This document shows positions 1 to 8,865 of a stretch of DNA of 59,379 nt, piece by piece (the first letter of the stretch is position 1; the number at the start of each line of letters is the position of its first letter). Under the pieces are notes generated by a model. The model saw nothing but the letters and a program-made list of their open reading frames with translations. It did no database searches and was not told the origin of the DNA. The stretch is from contig NZ_CAKVJA010000012.1 of the NCBI RefSeq assembly GCF_934754925.1, positions 1 through 59,379 of the forward strand, written 5' to 3'. The translations under genes were made by a program, and so were the position numbers. Source of the DNA: an uncultured Clostridium sp. GTDB taxonomy: Bacteria > Bacillota > Clostridia > Clostridiales > Clostridiaceae.

Positions 1-1033
1 ATTTCTCAAATTTGTACAATATAGAAAAAATCTTTTTATCATAAACTAATACTTCTATATTGGTTCCAGAAACCATAGGTGATATTTCAACTTGAAACTC
101 TCCATTTGCTTTTGCTTGAGTTGTTCCTATAGTTCCATTTTCAGATACAATGATAATATTACTATTAGGAACAGTTTTTCCCTTAATATTATCACTATTA
201 GATGTAACTTTATCTACTTCTAAGTTAACATACTCTTCATAATCTGAGATTACTTGTGTTGCCATCATTGCATGTCCAACTTTATTAGGAGAAATTCTTG
301 CTACTCCATTTTCAATCTTAAAATTTAAAACTTCATCATTATTTAATATGTGATAGCAATCCAAAATTTTATAATCATAATTACTATTATTTTTAACTAT
401 TAAATCATTAATTAAATTTATTTGCTCATCAAAAAAATCATAAATATTGCACTTTTTATTAATAGGATTATATACTGTATTTACGTATATCTCAGCTTCA
501 GGAGCTAACTTTTTTATTTTTTTTATTATGTTAGGAAAATCCTTTGAAAATTTATTTACTTCATTTAAAATTTCAGTTTTAATTTCCTCACTATTCAAAT
601 ATTCACTTATTATAGAGTCAAATTTCTCTTCATCGCAGTTTTGTAATATAGTTTCATCTATATTTAGATTTTTTAATATAGGATTTAAAATATTATTTCC
701 TCCAATTGAGATTGTAATTATATCTGCGTCTTTTATCTTATCCTTATTATCATCTATTATATTTAATAATTCAAAAGATGTTATTCCTTCCTTGCTTAAA
801 TTGCTATAATCTAAATTATTATTTAAAGCATATAAAAAATCTCTAATCAAGGAAACATATTCAATATCATAATCATTACTAGCTTCTATAGAAATTTCAT
901 CCCCTATGGCAACATATTTATTTAGTCTTTCATTAGCAACTTCTCCCTTAGCTTGTATTGCTACAGATAAGGCTAATACAATTATTCCTATAATTACTAC
1001 AAATATAATCTTGAATTTACTATTTCTTTTCAC
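1..1033 (-). CDS. SGNH/GDSL-like secreted protein lacking the catalytic triad, 3' end cut by window edge
   Basis: The frame stays open from a GTG at 1033, behind a GGAG box, to the window edge, giving 344 codons with no stop. The protein starts with a Lys/Arg-rich end and one hydrophobic segment (about residues 8-26), so it is exported or membrane-anchored. An SGNH-hydrolase layout follows: AIGDEIS where block I would read GDS, SIGGNN where block III would read GGND, and ISPNKVGH where block V would read D-x-x-H-P-N-x-x-G-H. The nucleophile Ser is thus Glu and the catalytic His is Ser; the block V Asp is also absent. From about residue 290 a beta-rich extracellular domain begins (GKTVPNSNI, then GEFQVEIS), like bacterial Ig-type modules. 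The fold assignment is by motif only; loss of catalysis is inferred. Confidence 0.7.
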   Translation of the reverse strand, partial: MKRNSKFKIIFVVIIGIIVLALSVAIQAKGEVANERLNKYVAIGDEISIEASNDYDIEYVSLIRDFLYALNNNLDYSNLSKEGITSFELLNIIDDNKDKIKDADIITISIGGNNILNPILKNLNIDETILQNCDEEKFDSIISEYLNSEEIKTEILNEVNKFSKDFPNIIKKIKKLAPEAEIYVNTVYNPINKKCNIYDFFDEQINLINDLIVKNNSNYDYKILDCYHILNNDEVLNFKIENGVARISPNKVGHAMMATQVISDYEEYVNLEVDKVTSNSDNIKGKTVPNSNIIIVSENGTIGTTQAKANGEFQVEISPMVSGTNIEVLVYDKKIFSILYKFEK

Positions 1034-1261
1034 AATTTCTCCTCCACACCTTATAACTCCTATACTTATTATAGGTGCTTTTTCTATAAATTTACAGTTT
1101 TTTTAGGTATTTTTTTCCAAAATATATCTACATATTTTTTTCCTATTTAAAAAAATAATTTAATTTTCTACATATTATTTTTATGTAAATATTTACTTGT
1201 GTAAATAAAAAAATAAGCTATTCTAAGTAATTACACATACTACCTACAATAGCTTAAATTT
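1034..1261. other. intergenic AT-rich spacer with possible terminator
   Basis: This gap separates the SGNH-like gene from the 3' end of the MutS-like gene. It holds a weak inverted repeat (AAGCTATT at about 1214 and AATAGCTT at about 1249) that could end transcription of the MutS-like gene. I see no small gene or structured RNA. Confidence 0.35.
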
Positions 1262-2842
1262 CTACATATATTTTTCTAAAGTTTCAGCTCTATTATACGA
1301 TTTTTTTATTATTTCTTTTGGATATCCTATATGATCTAATAACTTAATAGCATTACGTGTTTTAGATACTCCCCTCTTTAATTTGTAATCAAAATTTAAT
1401 CCCTTGCTATCTACTTTTTCACTAAAATAGAAGAAATCATAATTTTCCTTAAGAATATCTGTAAGCTCTCTATCATGTGTTGCAACAATTGATATACTAT
1501 CCTTACTATTAATATATTTTAATATTTCAGCAGAAGATGCTATTCTTTCAATTGGATTTGTACCCCTAAATATTTCATCTATTGGACAAAATACCGGTAA
1601 ATCTAAATCTAAGGCTTTAATTATTCTAAGTAATGCTTCAGCCTCAGCCATGTAATAACTCTTTCCTAGAGTAACATCATCACTTGGACTTATTGATGAA
1701 ACTATATTAAAAAAACATGCTTCATACTTTTTGGTTAATGTAAAATTAAATGTTTGTGCAAATATAATATTAAGACCTATCATTCTTAAAAAGGTAGATT
1801 TTCCTGCCATATTTGTTCCTGTTAAAATAATTCCTCTCTTTTCAAAATTAATTGAATTAGGAACTGCATCTTTTATTAAAGGATGTATACCATCTACTAT
1901 GTTAATGCCTACTTTATTTATAAATTTTGGTTTAGTATACTTTTCTTTTATTTCTTCCTTATAAGATGCTATAGACATATAACTTTCTATCTCACCTATT
2001 AAATAATACAAATCTAAAATATACTCTCTTTTTTCATCTAATAAGCTAGCAATTCTATAAAAAGCAGTTTCCTCTAATAAAAATGGAATAGTTAAAACCT
2101 CAAAAACTCCTCCACCTGTATTAGCTAATTGAATAGGTCTAGTAGCACTATCAATACCTTTTAACTCTTTCAGTAATTCTTTAATTTTATTATTATACTC
2201 TTCAAGAGCTGGATGTTTTATCTCTTGAATTTTCTTTGCCGAAATTATAATATTTCTTAAATAAAGTAATCCTTGTGATTTAACATTTTTTCTTTCTTTA
2301 TCATTAATAAATACATTAACCCATAATAATATAAATGTAGCTAAAAGCAACATAGGCTCTTTTAATAATATAGATAATATTATTGTTCCAAGCATTAAGA
2401 TTCTACCACATAAAATATATAAATAATATTTAGTTTTATTTGCTTCTAAAGATTCCATTATCATATCTAAAAATGTATTTTTTCTATCATATCCAAGCTT
2501 GAAATAAATCATTTGTAGCTTTGTTCTTAAATCAGTAGTTTTTCTTAATGTTTCAATTATTTCATCTCTTTCCTCCAATTTTCCCCTATTATGAAGTGGG
2601 TTTCTAAGCATTTTATATAAAATTGCTTCTCCTGCACTACTATAAGTTCTATCAACCTTTTCAAAGACTTCATCCATGTTAAAATCATCCCAAGTTTGAT
2701 CATCTATTGTATATCCATCATGCTCTTCCATATCAAAATAAGTTCTTATATGCTTAAAGTTTCTTTTCTTTTTTCTTTCTTCACCGAAGTCTTTTTCCAT
2801 CATATCATAAAGCCCTAAAAGTGAATCCATTATATTTTTCAT
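1262..2842 (-). CDS. membrane-anchored MutS-like ATPase
   Basis: The 526-residue protein keeps the MutS core and clamp-like helices and the C-terminal ABC ATPase. The Walker A motif is GTNMAGKST (342-350), followed by a MutS-type block (SPSDDVTLGKSYYMAEAEA, about 386-404), Walker B with the pair D422-E423, and EIFRGTNPIER. It lacks the N-terminal mismatch-recognition domain of MutS1 and has two hydrophobic segments (about 140-180) that should place it in the membrane. Canonical mismatch repair is therefore unlikely; the substrate is unknown. Such short, membrane-spanning MutS homologues are known in Firmicutes as uncharacterised MutS-family proteins. The ATG has a GAGGTG-type ribosome site. 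It appears to be a single-gene unit. Confidence 0.85.
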   Translation of the reverse strand: MKNIMDSLLGLYDMMEKDFGEERKKKRNFKHIRTYFDMEEHDGYTIDDQTWDDFNMDEVFEKVDRTYSSAGEAILYKMLRNPLHNRGKLEERDEIIETLRKTTDLRTKLQMIYFKLGYDRKNTFLDMIMESLEANKTKYYLYILCGRILMLGTIILSILLKEPMLLLATFILLWVNVFINDKERKNVKSQGLLYLRNIIISAKKIQEIKHPALEEYNNKIKELLKELKGIDSATRPIQLANTGGGVFEVLTIPFLLEETAFYRIASLLDEKREYILDLYYLIGEIESYMSIASYKEEIKEKYTKPKFINKVGINIVDGIHPLIKDAVPNSINFEKRGIILTGTNMAGKSTFLRMIGLNIIFAQTFNFTLTKKYEACFFNIVSSISPSDDVTLGKSYYMAEAEALLRIIKALDLDLPVFCPIDEIFRGTNPIERIASSAEILKYINSKDSISIVATHDRELTDILKENYDFFYFSEKVDSKGLNFDYKLKRGVSKTRNAIKLLDHIGYPKEIIKKSYNRAETLEKYM

Positions 2843-2949
2843 TTTGCACCTCTTTTACGCATTAACTTCAATATAAAAATCTATTTAATATTATACACTA
2901 TAATCATATCTTATTATATAAAAAGCAACATATTCCTTAAAATAAAACT

Positions 2950-2986
2950 CCCCTATAAGTCAAAAAATATTTACAACTTATAGGGG
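2950..2986 (-). terminator. intrinsic terminator of the mscS-like gene
   Basis: A perfect 11-bp stem (CCCCTATAAGT at 2950-2960 with ACTTATAGGGG at 2976-2986) is followed on the minus strand by a T-rich tract. It lies just after the MscS stop codon. Confidence 0.85.
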
Positions 2987-3000
2987 AATAAGATTTAATT

Positions 3001-3825
3001 TTATTTTTCTAATTCTTGTTTTTTTATATGTAAATCCATTTGTGGATAAGGTATACTTATATCTTCTTCATCAAATTTAACTTTAACTGCTTCAAGTAAA
3101 TCAAAATGAACTTTCCAATAATCACTATTATTAACCCAAACTCTTACTACAAAATTAATAGCGCTATCTCCATGAGCAGAAAGTGCTATAAATGGTGCAG
3201 GATCTTTTAAAATTAAATCATGTTTATCTACAATATTAGATAATACTCTTTTCACTTTTAAAACATCTTGTTCATATCCAACTCCAAAAGTTAAGTCTAC
3301 TCTTCTTAATTCTTTTGCTGAGTAATTTACAATACTTCCATTTGCTAAATTACCATTTGGAATAAGTATAAGCTTATTATCTACAGTTGTCATATGTGTA
3401 TAGAACATTCCTATTTTTTCAATAATCCCTGTATGTCCAGATCCTTCAATATAATCTCCAACATTAAATGGTCTTATTAATAATATTATTACTCCTCCAG
3501 CAAAATTAGATAGACTTCCTTGTAATGCAAGCCCTATTGCAACTCCCGCTGATGCTAACAATGCAGCTATTCCTGTTGTTTCAATTCCTACTTGATCTAA
3601 AAATACAAAAAGTACTACCCCTTTTAATACTACTTCTACAAAAGTATCTAAAAAGGATCTAATTGTTGCATCTACATTTCTTTTTTCTAGTGTTCTATTC
3701 ATTATATTTACTATTTTCTTAGCAAGTTTCCAACCAATCCATAGTAAAAATAACCATACAACCAATTTTACTCCTTCTGTAGTTACCCAATTAATAAGTT
3801 TGTTTAAAAATTGTTCTAAATTCAT
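3001..3825 (-). CDS. mscS: small-conductance mechanosensitive channel, MscS family
   Basis: This 274-residue protein has three predicted membrane segments (about 18-40, 57-79 and 86-118). The third is the Gly/Ala-rich pore helix typical of MscS (ASAGVAIGLALQG, then NFAGGVIILLIRPF). A beta domain follows (VGDYIEG...GIIEKIGM) and then the cytoplasmic vestibule. The length matches E. coli MscS (286 residues). The family forms heptameric channels that release osmolytes on hypo-osmotic shock. It seems monocistronic, with its own terminator. Confidence 0.93.
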   Translation of the reverse strand: MNLEQFLNKLINWVTTEGVKLVVWLFLLWIGWKLAKKIVNIMNRTLEKRNVDATIRSFLDTFVEVVLKGVVLFVFLDQVGIETTGIAALLASAGVAIGLALQGSLSNFAGGVIILLIRPFNVGDYIEGSGHTGIIEKIGMFYTHMTTVDNKLILIPNGNLANGSIVNYSAKELRRVDLTFGVGYEQDVLKVKRVLSNIVDKHDLILKDPAPFIALSAHGDSAINFVVRVWVNNSDYWKVHFDLLEAVKVKFDEEDISIPYPQMDLHIKKQELEK

Positions 3826-3925
3826 AGTTATAAAAAGTGCCTCCTCATTTTATTCATTATTTTATTATATACATATTTAATTTTTTGTAAACTTATAATT
3901 AGTAATTTGAAGCACTTTTACAAGA

Positions 3926-4165
3926 TTAATTCCTCTTATTTCCCTCTTTATACATCTTATATAAGTAGTAGCTATTTACAAAAAATATAAAAGCATTTAT
4001 TATACCAACAGGGTATGCTTTCACTGTAAAACCATATATAGCAAATAATATACATCCTATTGAATTTATTATTCTAAGCTTTACTATATTAGTCATAATT
4101 AATGATATTGCAATCATAATTGAGGCTGCATATCCAACCCATTCAATTGCCGGTATTCCAAACAT
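3926..4165 (-). CDS. small membrane protein, YgjV-like
   Basis: The protein has about 79 residues and three hydrophobic segments with a short charged C-terminus (MYKEGNKRN). It resembles the small YgjV family of inner-membrane proteins, whose function is not established. I place the start at the ATG at 4165 because GGAGTG lies 8 bases upstream. An upstream in-frame GTG at 4174 would sit on top of that ribosome site. Confidence 0.65.
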   Translation of the reverse strand: MFGIPAIEWVGYAASIMIAISLIMTNIVKLRIINSIGCILFAIYGFTVKAYPVGIINAFIFFVNSYYLYKMYKEGNKRN

Positions 4166-4396
4166 TAAAATCACTCCATTCTAATTTTATTTACCTAGTT
4201 AGTTTATACAAATACACTAAAATTAAAATAAAAAAACATTGTTATTTGTTCGTATGCATATAATTGTTTTTCACTATAAACTTTATTATAAATTCTATTA
4301 AATTTCTCTTAATATTCTCTTAATCTAATTTAAAAAAAACTATTTTAAGTATATAATGTTATTTGGTACTTGTAATTTCTCAAGGTATCTTACCAG

Positions 4397-4403
4397 AAAG
4401 GAG
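4397..4403 (+). promoter_or_regulatory. ribosome binding site deciding the LTA synthase-like start
   Basis: AAAGGAG lies 13 bases before the ATG at 4417. An in-frame TTG at 4363 has no ribosome site, so the ATG is preferred. Confidence 0.6.
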
Positions 4404-4416
4404 TTATTATCGTATA

Positions 4417-6177
4417 ATGAGATCTAACTTAAAAAACATACCTAAATATTTATTAATTATATTATATCCATTATTTTTATCAATTTTATTAGAGTATAAT
4501 ATATGTCAGGATTTTAATGACACATTAAAATTCTTAATAAAAAAACCTAACATATTATTATTTAATATTATTATTTGTATCATATTATTTACTTTAATTT
4601 TTCTTATATTAAAAAAAGCTTACCTATCTATGATTTTTCATGGAGGTATACTTTATATTCTTTCTTGTATTGAATATTTTAAATATAAAACTAGTGGCAG
4701 TCATTTAGTAATAAGTGATTTATTAATGACAAAAAACTTAAGTGATGTTGGAAAATTTGCTTCTTTAAAAATTACTTATCCATTAATCCTTAATTTTATA
4801 CTATTGTCATTATATATTTTCTTAACTTACAAAAATAATTTAACTCTAAATTTTTCAATTAAAAAACGTATTTGTAGTTGTGCCTTTATAAGTTTATTAA
4901 TAACTATATCATTAACAACTCCTATTTCAGCAAAGATTTTTTCAGTTTTTGAAATAGAAACTACAGTTGCTACTAATATATTAGAAAGTAATGAACAATT
5001 TAGTGATATAGGGTTTCTTCCTTATTTAACAAAGACTACATCAGAAAATTTAATGGATATTGTAAATCCACCTGAAAACTATAGTTATGATTCTATAAAA
5101 AATTTATTATCTAATTCAGATACAAGTACAAATTTGGAAACTGCATCTAAAAATTCCCCTAATGTTATTTTTATTATGTCTGAATCATTTAGTGATTTTA
5201 GAGTATTTGATTCTTTAGAGGTTAATAATGATATTTATTCTGGTTTTGATTCTGTGGGTGCTGAAGGTTACGTTGGAAATTGTATAGTTCCAACCTTTGG
5301 AGGTTATACTACAAGAACTGAATTCGAATTGTTAACTGGCCTACCAACTTATGCTATTAACACTCCATCAGTTCCGCAAAACTTATTAAAAAAACAGGAA
5401 ATTATAGATACATTCCCTAGTTACTTTAAGTCTCTTGGATATAGTACATCATATATTCACCCTTTTAGTAAAACTTTTTATGATAGAGATACCTTATATT
5501 CTGAATATGGATTTGATACCTTATATTTTGATGATAGTATGACAGTTGAAACAGAATATTTTAGAAGATATATTTCTGATAAAAGTGTTTTTAATCAAAT
5601 TAAAAATGTTCTACAATCAAATGAAAATCCAAGCTATATATTCGCTACTACTATGCAGAACCATCAACCATATTATGCTGAAACAGCTGATGGAGCTGAT
5701 CAATTATCATACTATTTAGCTGGTATTAAGGAAACTAGTGATCAATTAAGAGAGTTTACAAATTGGTTAAAAGAATTCGATGAAGATGTATTACTTGTTT
5801 TTGTTGGTGATCATTTTCCTTTCTTCACACCTGATGATAATGTGTATGACAGATTAGGTGTTTCTGATGATAACGCTAAGTTAATTTATAGTCAAAAATA
5901 TATACTATGGAATAATTACGATTCTAACATTTTTAATAAAGAGATAGATACTATTTCTGCATTCTATATACCTTATATAGTTACAGACTTAATTAATTTA
6001 GAAGATACAGCTTTCATAAAAACTATGAAAAATTTAATGAAAGAATATCCACTATATTCACCAAGTATTCAAAGTTCTGATTCTAGAAATGAAATTTTAG
6101 ATTTAATTACTTATGATAAAGTTATAGGTGAAAATTATAGCTCTGATAAATATAATAATAATAATAATAATAATTGA
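4417..6177 (+). CDS. LTA synthase-family phosphoglycerol transferase (sulfatase fold)
   Basis: About 586 residues from the ATG at 4417. Five or so membrane helices fill the first ~180 residues. An extracellular alkaline-phosphatase/sulfatase-like domain follows: NVIFIMSESFSDF carries the metal-binding Glu, GGYTTRTEFE carries the Thr expected to act as nucleophile in LtaS enzymes, and VGDHFPFF is a late metal-site motif. The family transfers glycerol phosphate from phosphatidylglycerol to surface polymers such as lipoteichoic acid or glycolipids. The C-terminus ends in seven consecutive Asn encoded by an AAT-type trinucleotide tract. The exact polymer made is not visible from sequence. Confidence 0.88.
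   Translation: MRSNLKNIPKYLLIILYPLFLSILLEYNICQDFNDTLKFLIKKPNILLFNIIICIILFTLIFLILKKAYLSMIFHGGILYILSCIEYFKYKTSGSHLVISDLLMTKNLSDVGKFASLKITYPLILNFILLSLYIFLTYKNNLTLNFSIKKRICSCAFISLLITISLTTPISAKIFSVFEIETTVATNILESNEQFSDIGFLPYLTKTTSENLMDIVNPPENYSYDSIKNLLSNSDTSTNLETASKNSPNVIFIMSESFSDFRVFDSLEVNNDIYSGFDSVGAEGYVGNCIVPTFGGYTTRTEFELLTGLPTYAINTPSVPQNLLKKQEIIDTFPSYFKSLGYSTSYIHPFSKTFYDRDTLYSEYGFDTLYFDDSMTVETEYFRRYISDKSVFNQIKNVLQSNENPSYIFATTMQNHQPYYAETADGADQLSYYLAGIKETSDQLREFTNWLKEFDEDVLLVFVGDHFPFFTPDDNVYDRLGVSDDNAKLIYSQKYILWNNYDSNIFNKEIDTISAFYIPYIVTDLINLEDTAFIKTMKNLMKEYPLYSPSIQSSDSRNEILDLITYDKVIGENYSSDKYNNNNNNN
6147..6176 (+). repeat. AAT trinucleotide microsatellite at the gene 3' end
   Basis: A run of about eight AAT-type triplets encodes the terminal poly-Asn tail of the LTA synthase-like protein and ends at its TGA stop. 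Slippage by whole triplets would change tail length without a frameshift. Confidence 0.85.
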
Positions 6178-6262
6178 ACTTACTAATGTTGAAATCTTTT
6201 CCTTCTTAATTTATATTATATTTGTATTATACATATATTTATAAGTTAAGGGGGATATTATT

Positions 6263-6607
6263 TTGTTAGAACATATTTTTGATAAATTACTTCCAATATT
6301 AATTCACATTTTTGAATTAATGGGCGTAATTGTATTAACAGTTGGAGCATTTACAGCTTTTTATCATTATGTAAAATCTAAATTTGGAAAAGAAGGTTAT
6401 TCGTTAAAATATCAATTTGCAAATTCTATGATTACTGCACTTGAATTTAAACTTGCTGCTGAAATACTAAAAACTGTTTTGGTAAAAAGCCTTGATGAAT
6501 TAATAATTTTAGGAGCCTTATTCTTAATAAGAGCCTTAATGACATTTGTTTTAGAACGTGAAATTAAGGATAGCGAAAAACATAATAAAAGCCTTCTAGA
6601 ATCTTAA
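6263..6607 (+). CDS. DUF1622 family membrane protein
   Basis: This 114-residue protein has three hydrophobic segments and the family-like core YQFANSMITALEFKLAAEILKT followed by a helix with RALMTFVLEREI. It matches the DUF1622 pattern of small integral membrane proteins of unknown function. The start is TTG at 6263, supported by AAGGGGGA about 8 bases upstream. It may be cotranscribed with the LTA synthase-like gene 85 bp upstream. Confidence 0.8.
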   Translation: MLEHIFDKLLPILIHIFELMGVIVLTVGAFTAFYHYVKSKFGKEGYSLKYQFANSMITALEFKLAAEILKTVLVKSLDELIILGALFLIRALMTFVLEREIKDSEKHNKSLLES

Positions 6608-6616
6608 TAAAAATTT

Positions 6617-6650
6617 GGATGACTCTAAGATAGTTATCTTAGAGTCATCC
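6617..6650. terminator. bidirectional terminator hairpin
   Basis: A perfect 15-bp stem (6617-6631 with 6636-6650, loop AGTT) lies between convergent genes. The minus-strand exit has a TTTTTAT tract, so it serves the GH43 gene best and probably the DUF1622 gene as well. Confidence 0.85.
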
Positions 6651-6659
6651 TAAATAAAC

Positions 6660-7604
6660 TTATTTTAAATCAAATATTATATTTCCATCCTCATCATAAC
6701 CTAATTCTTTGACAAATGTATGCCTATTAGGATCATATAATGGATCTCCTACTATTTCTTTATAATTTCTTGCATGATATACTAACATATCAGTTTTTCC
6801 ATCTTCTGAAACAGTAAAGCAACTATGTCCTGGTCCGAATATTTCTTCCTCTTCATTAGTTTTTAATACAGGGGTAACTGATTTATACCATGAATCTTTA
6901 TTTAATAAATCACTATTTTCATCAGCTATTAAAACTCCCATACAGTAATTATAATCTGTAGCACTTGCAGAATATGATATAAATATTTTTCCATTCCTAT
7001 TTAATACTGCTGGCCCCTCATTAACTAAGAATCCAATCTTTTCCCAATCATATTCTGGCTCTGCAATCATTATCTGCTCACCCTCTATTGTCCAAGGATT
7101 CTTCATCTTTGCAATATATAAATTTGAATTTCCATATATATTAGGATCCTTTTGAGCCCAAACTAAATATCTTACTCCATTATGCTCAAATGTAGTTGCA
7201 TCTAATGCAAAGGATTCCCAATTAGTTTTTAGCTGTCCCTTTTCAATCCACTTTCCCTCTAATGGATTTTCGTTTTCATTCTCTAATACAAAAATTCTAT
7301 GATCAAATAATCCTTCATTAGTTTCTGTAGTCCTAGCTGCTGCAAAATATATATACCATTTACCATCAATGTAATGAATTTCAGGTGCCCATATATTTGC
7401 GCTTAACATACCTTCATCATGTTTTCTCCAAATAGTTATAGCTGGTGCTTCAGCTAACCCATTTATTGATTTTGATCTTCTTATTTCAATCCTATCATAC
7501 TCTGGCACTGAAGCTGAAAAATAATAATATCCATCTGTATGCTTATATACCCACGGATCTGCCCTTTGTAATATAATAGGTTTTACTAATTCTTTAACTG
7601 CCAT
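6660..7604 (-). CDS. glycoside hydrolase family 43, arabinofuranosidase/xylosidase type
   Basis: This 314-residue, single-domain enzyme has no signal peptide, so it should act on imported oligosaccharides. It shows the five-bladed propeller pattern of GH43: RADPW with catalytic base Asp16, FALDATTFEHNG with Asp135, and NEGPAVL with the acid Glu196. Activity on alpha-L-arabinosides or beta-xylosides is typical, but the precise substrate cannot be fixed. It lies 41 bp after the ArsR-type regulator gene and downstream of a sugar ABC importer on the same strand. The ATG follows GGGGGAAG. Confidence 0.88.
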   Translation of the reverse strand: MAVKELVKPIILQRADPWVYKHTDGYYYFSASVPEYDRIEIRRSKSINGLAEAPAITIWRKHDEGMLSANIWAPEIHYIDGKWYIYFAAARTTETNEGLFDHRIFVLENENENPLEGKWIEKGQLKTNWESFALDATTFEHNGVRYLVWAQKDPNIYGNSNLYIAKMKNPWTIEGEQIMIAEPEYDWEKIGFLVNEGPAVLNRNGKIFISYSASATDYNYCMGVLIADENSDLLNKDSWYKSVTPVLKTNEEEEIFGPGHSCFTVSEDGKTDMLVYHARNYKEIVGDPLYDPNRHTFVKELGYDEDGNIIFDLK

Positions 7605-7645
7605 AACTCTTCCCCCATACTCAATACATAATTTAATATACTTTT

Positions 7646-8575
7646 TTATTTTGTATATTCTATTTTCATTATTATATCCTGTGGATAATCTCCAAAAGAT
7701 TTTCCAAATATACTTATTCCGCCTATATTTTTCGCATTTTCTTTTATACCAATTTTCACACTTATAAAATCATTATCTTCAATATTAAAATCATTAATTG
7801 TTCTTTCTGATAATTTCACATCATCAATATAAGTTCCTGTATCCTTAATTCTCCAATATTTTAATAATCCATATTGATTTATTGTATCTGGCCACCATTG
7901 AGGGTTATTCCTACCACGTCTACCACCAAAATCTCCTGGACTAGTCCAAGTTCCAACTTCTATACCATTTATCCACATAGTTATATCTGATGGCCAATCA
8001 TTTTTATAATGAGGTGCTTCCGAGCACATCTCTATTGAAACTTCTAACATATTTATATTTTTATTTTTTAATTTTTCATATGGAAATTTATACTCTATAT
8101 ATCCTTTATAAAACCATAATAATTGAGAATTAACCTTTTCTGGATAATAAAAACTACTTGGCTTATCAAATTGCCCTATACTTCCATTTTCGCTAACTAA
8201 CCCACAGGATGGTAATACTAAACAATCACTATAATTACCAATAGGCATATTTATATAAACACAGCTTTCTGATAAAGTATTTATACTATCATTTAAATTA
8301 ATAATAATATTACTACATGCCTTACTACTTACCTTCATAGAACCTCTAATTCCCGGTTGTAACTCTGTAAGTACTAATCCAGCTTCTTCTAAAATCTTTA
8401 TATTTAACGCTGTTGTTGATACTGGTAAATCTAAAGTTTCTGCAATTTCATTTACATTTAAACATCCTCTATCTAATAACTGTAAAATATTTATTCTTGA
8501 TTCATTAGCTAATGCTTTTATAACACTAAGCATCTCATTTTTATCACTATAACTTAGTTCAATTTCCTTTAACAT
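7646..8575 (-). CDS. ArsR-type regulator with large C-terminal sensor-like domain
   Basis: The first ~80 residues form a winged helix (ALANESRINILQLL, then a recognition helix around PVSTTALNIKILEEAG) of the ArsR type. It lacks the usual metal-site cysteines. A further ~200 residues, rich in Trp, Tyr and Gly (about 135-309; motifs SPGDFGGRRGRNNP and QWWPDTINQYG), look like a beta-sandwich carbohydrate-binding fold. ArsR proteins are normally about 100 residues, so this is a three-fold extension. Its place between a sugar importer and a GH43 gene suggests that it senses the sugar and controls this locus. Ligand and operator are inferred. Confidence 0.75.
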   Translation of the reverse strand: MLKEIELSYSDKNEMLSVIKALANESRINILQLLDRGCLNVNEIAETLDLPVSTTALNIKILEEAGLVLTELQPGIRGSMKVSSKACSNIIINLNDSINTLSESCVYINMPIGNYSDCLVLPSCGLVSENGSIGQFDKPSSFYYPEKVNSQLLWFYKGYIEYKFPYEKLKNKNINMLEVSIEMCSEAPHYKNDWPSDITMWINGIEVGTWTSPGDFGGRRGRNNPQWWPDTINQYGLLKYWRIKDTGTYIDDVKLSERTINDFNIEDNDFISVKIGIKENAKNIGGISIFGKSFGDYPQDIIMKIEYTK

Positions 8576-8865
8576 TCTGCCACACTCCTTCTTGTAAACA
8601 CCACTTTTTAATTTTTAGTACTATTAATCTGCAAGTAAATTATAAAGCGATTAAAAAACTACCATAGTACACTAATAATTTTAAATTTAAGATACTTAGT
8701 TAATATATTAATATACCTTTTATATTTTTCTTTAATCTAATTATATTCTAAGATAACTTACCTAATTGTAAAGTTAAAATTCCATTATTTAAAATCTTTA
8801 TATATTATTATATTTGTTTTTTACTAATGATATATATATTCACTTTTGTACTTGATTGTTTATTT
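8576..8865. other. intergenic region between importer operon and regulator
   Basis: These 290 bp separate the importer operon from the regulator. I found no coding region and no clear terminator. On the minus strand a TATAAT (near 8640) could be the -10 of a separate regulator promoter, but a matching -35 is poor. AAGGAG precedes the regulator ATG. Confidence 0.4.

Noticed and set aside
447..1106. Plus-strand hydrophobic reading frames opposite the SGNH-like gene
   Set aside because: They are shadows of the minus-strand gene: no ribosome sites, low-complexity hydrophobic products and no family signature.
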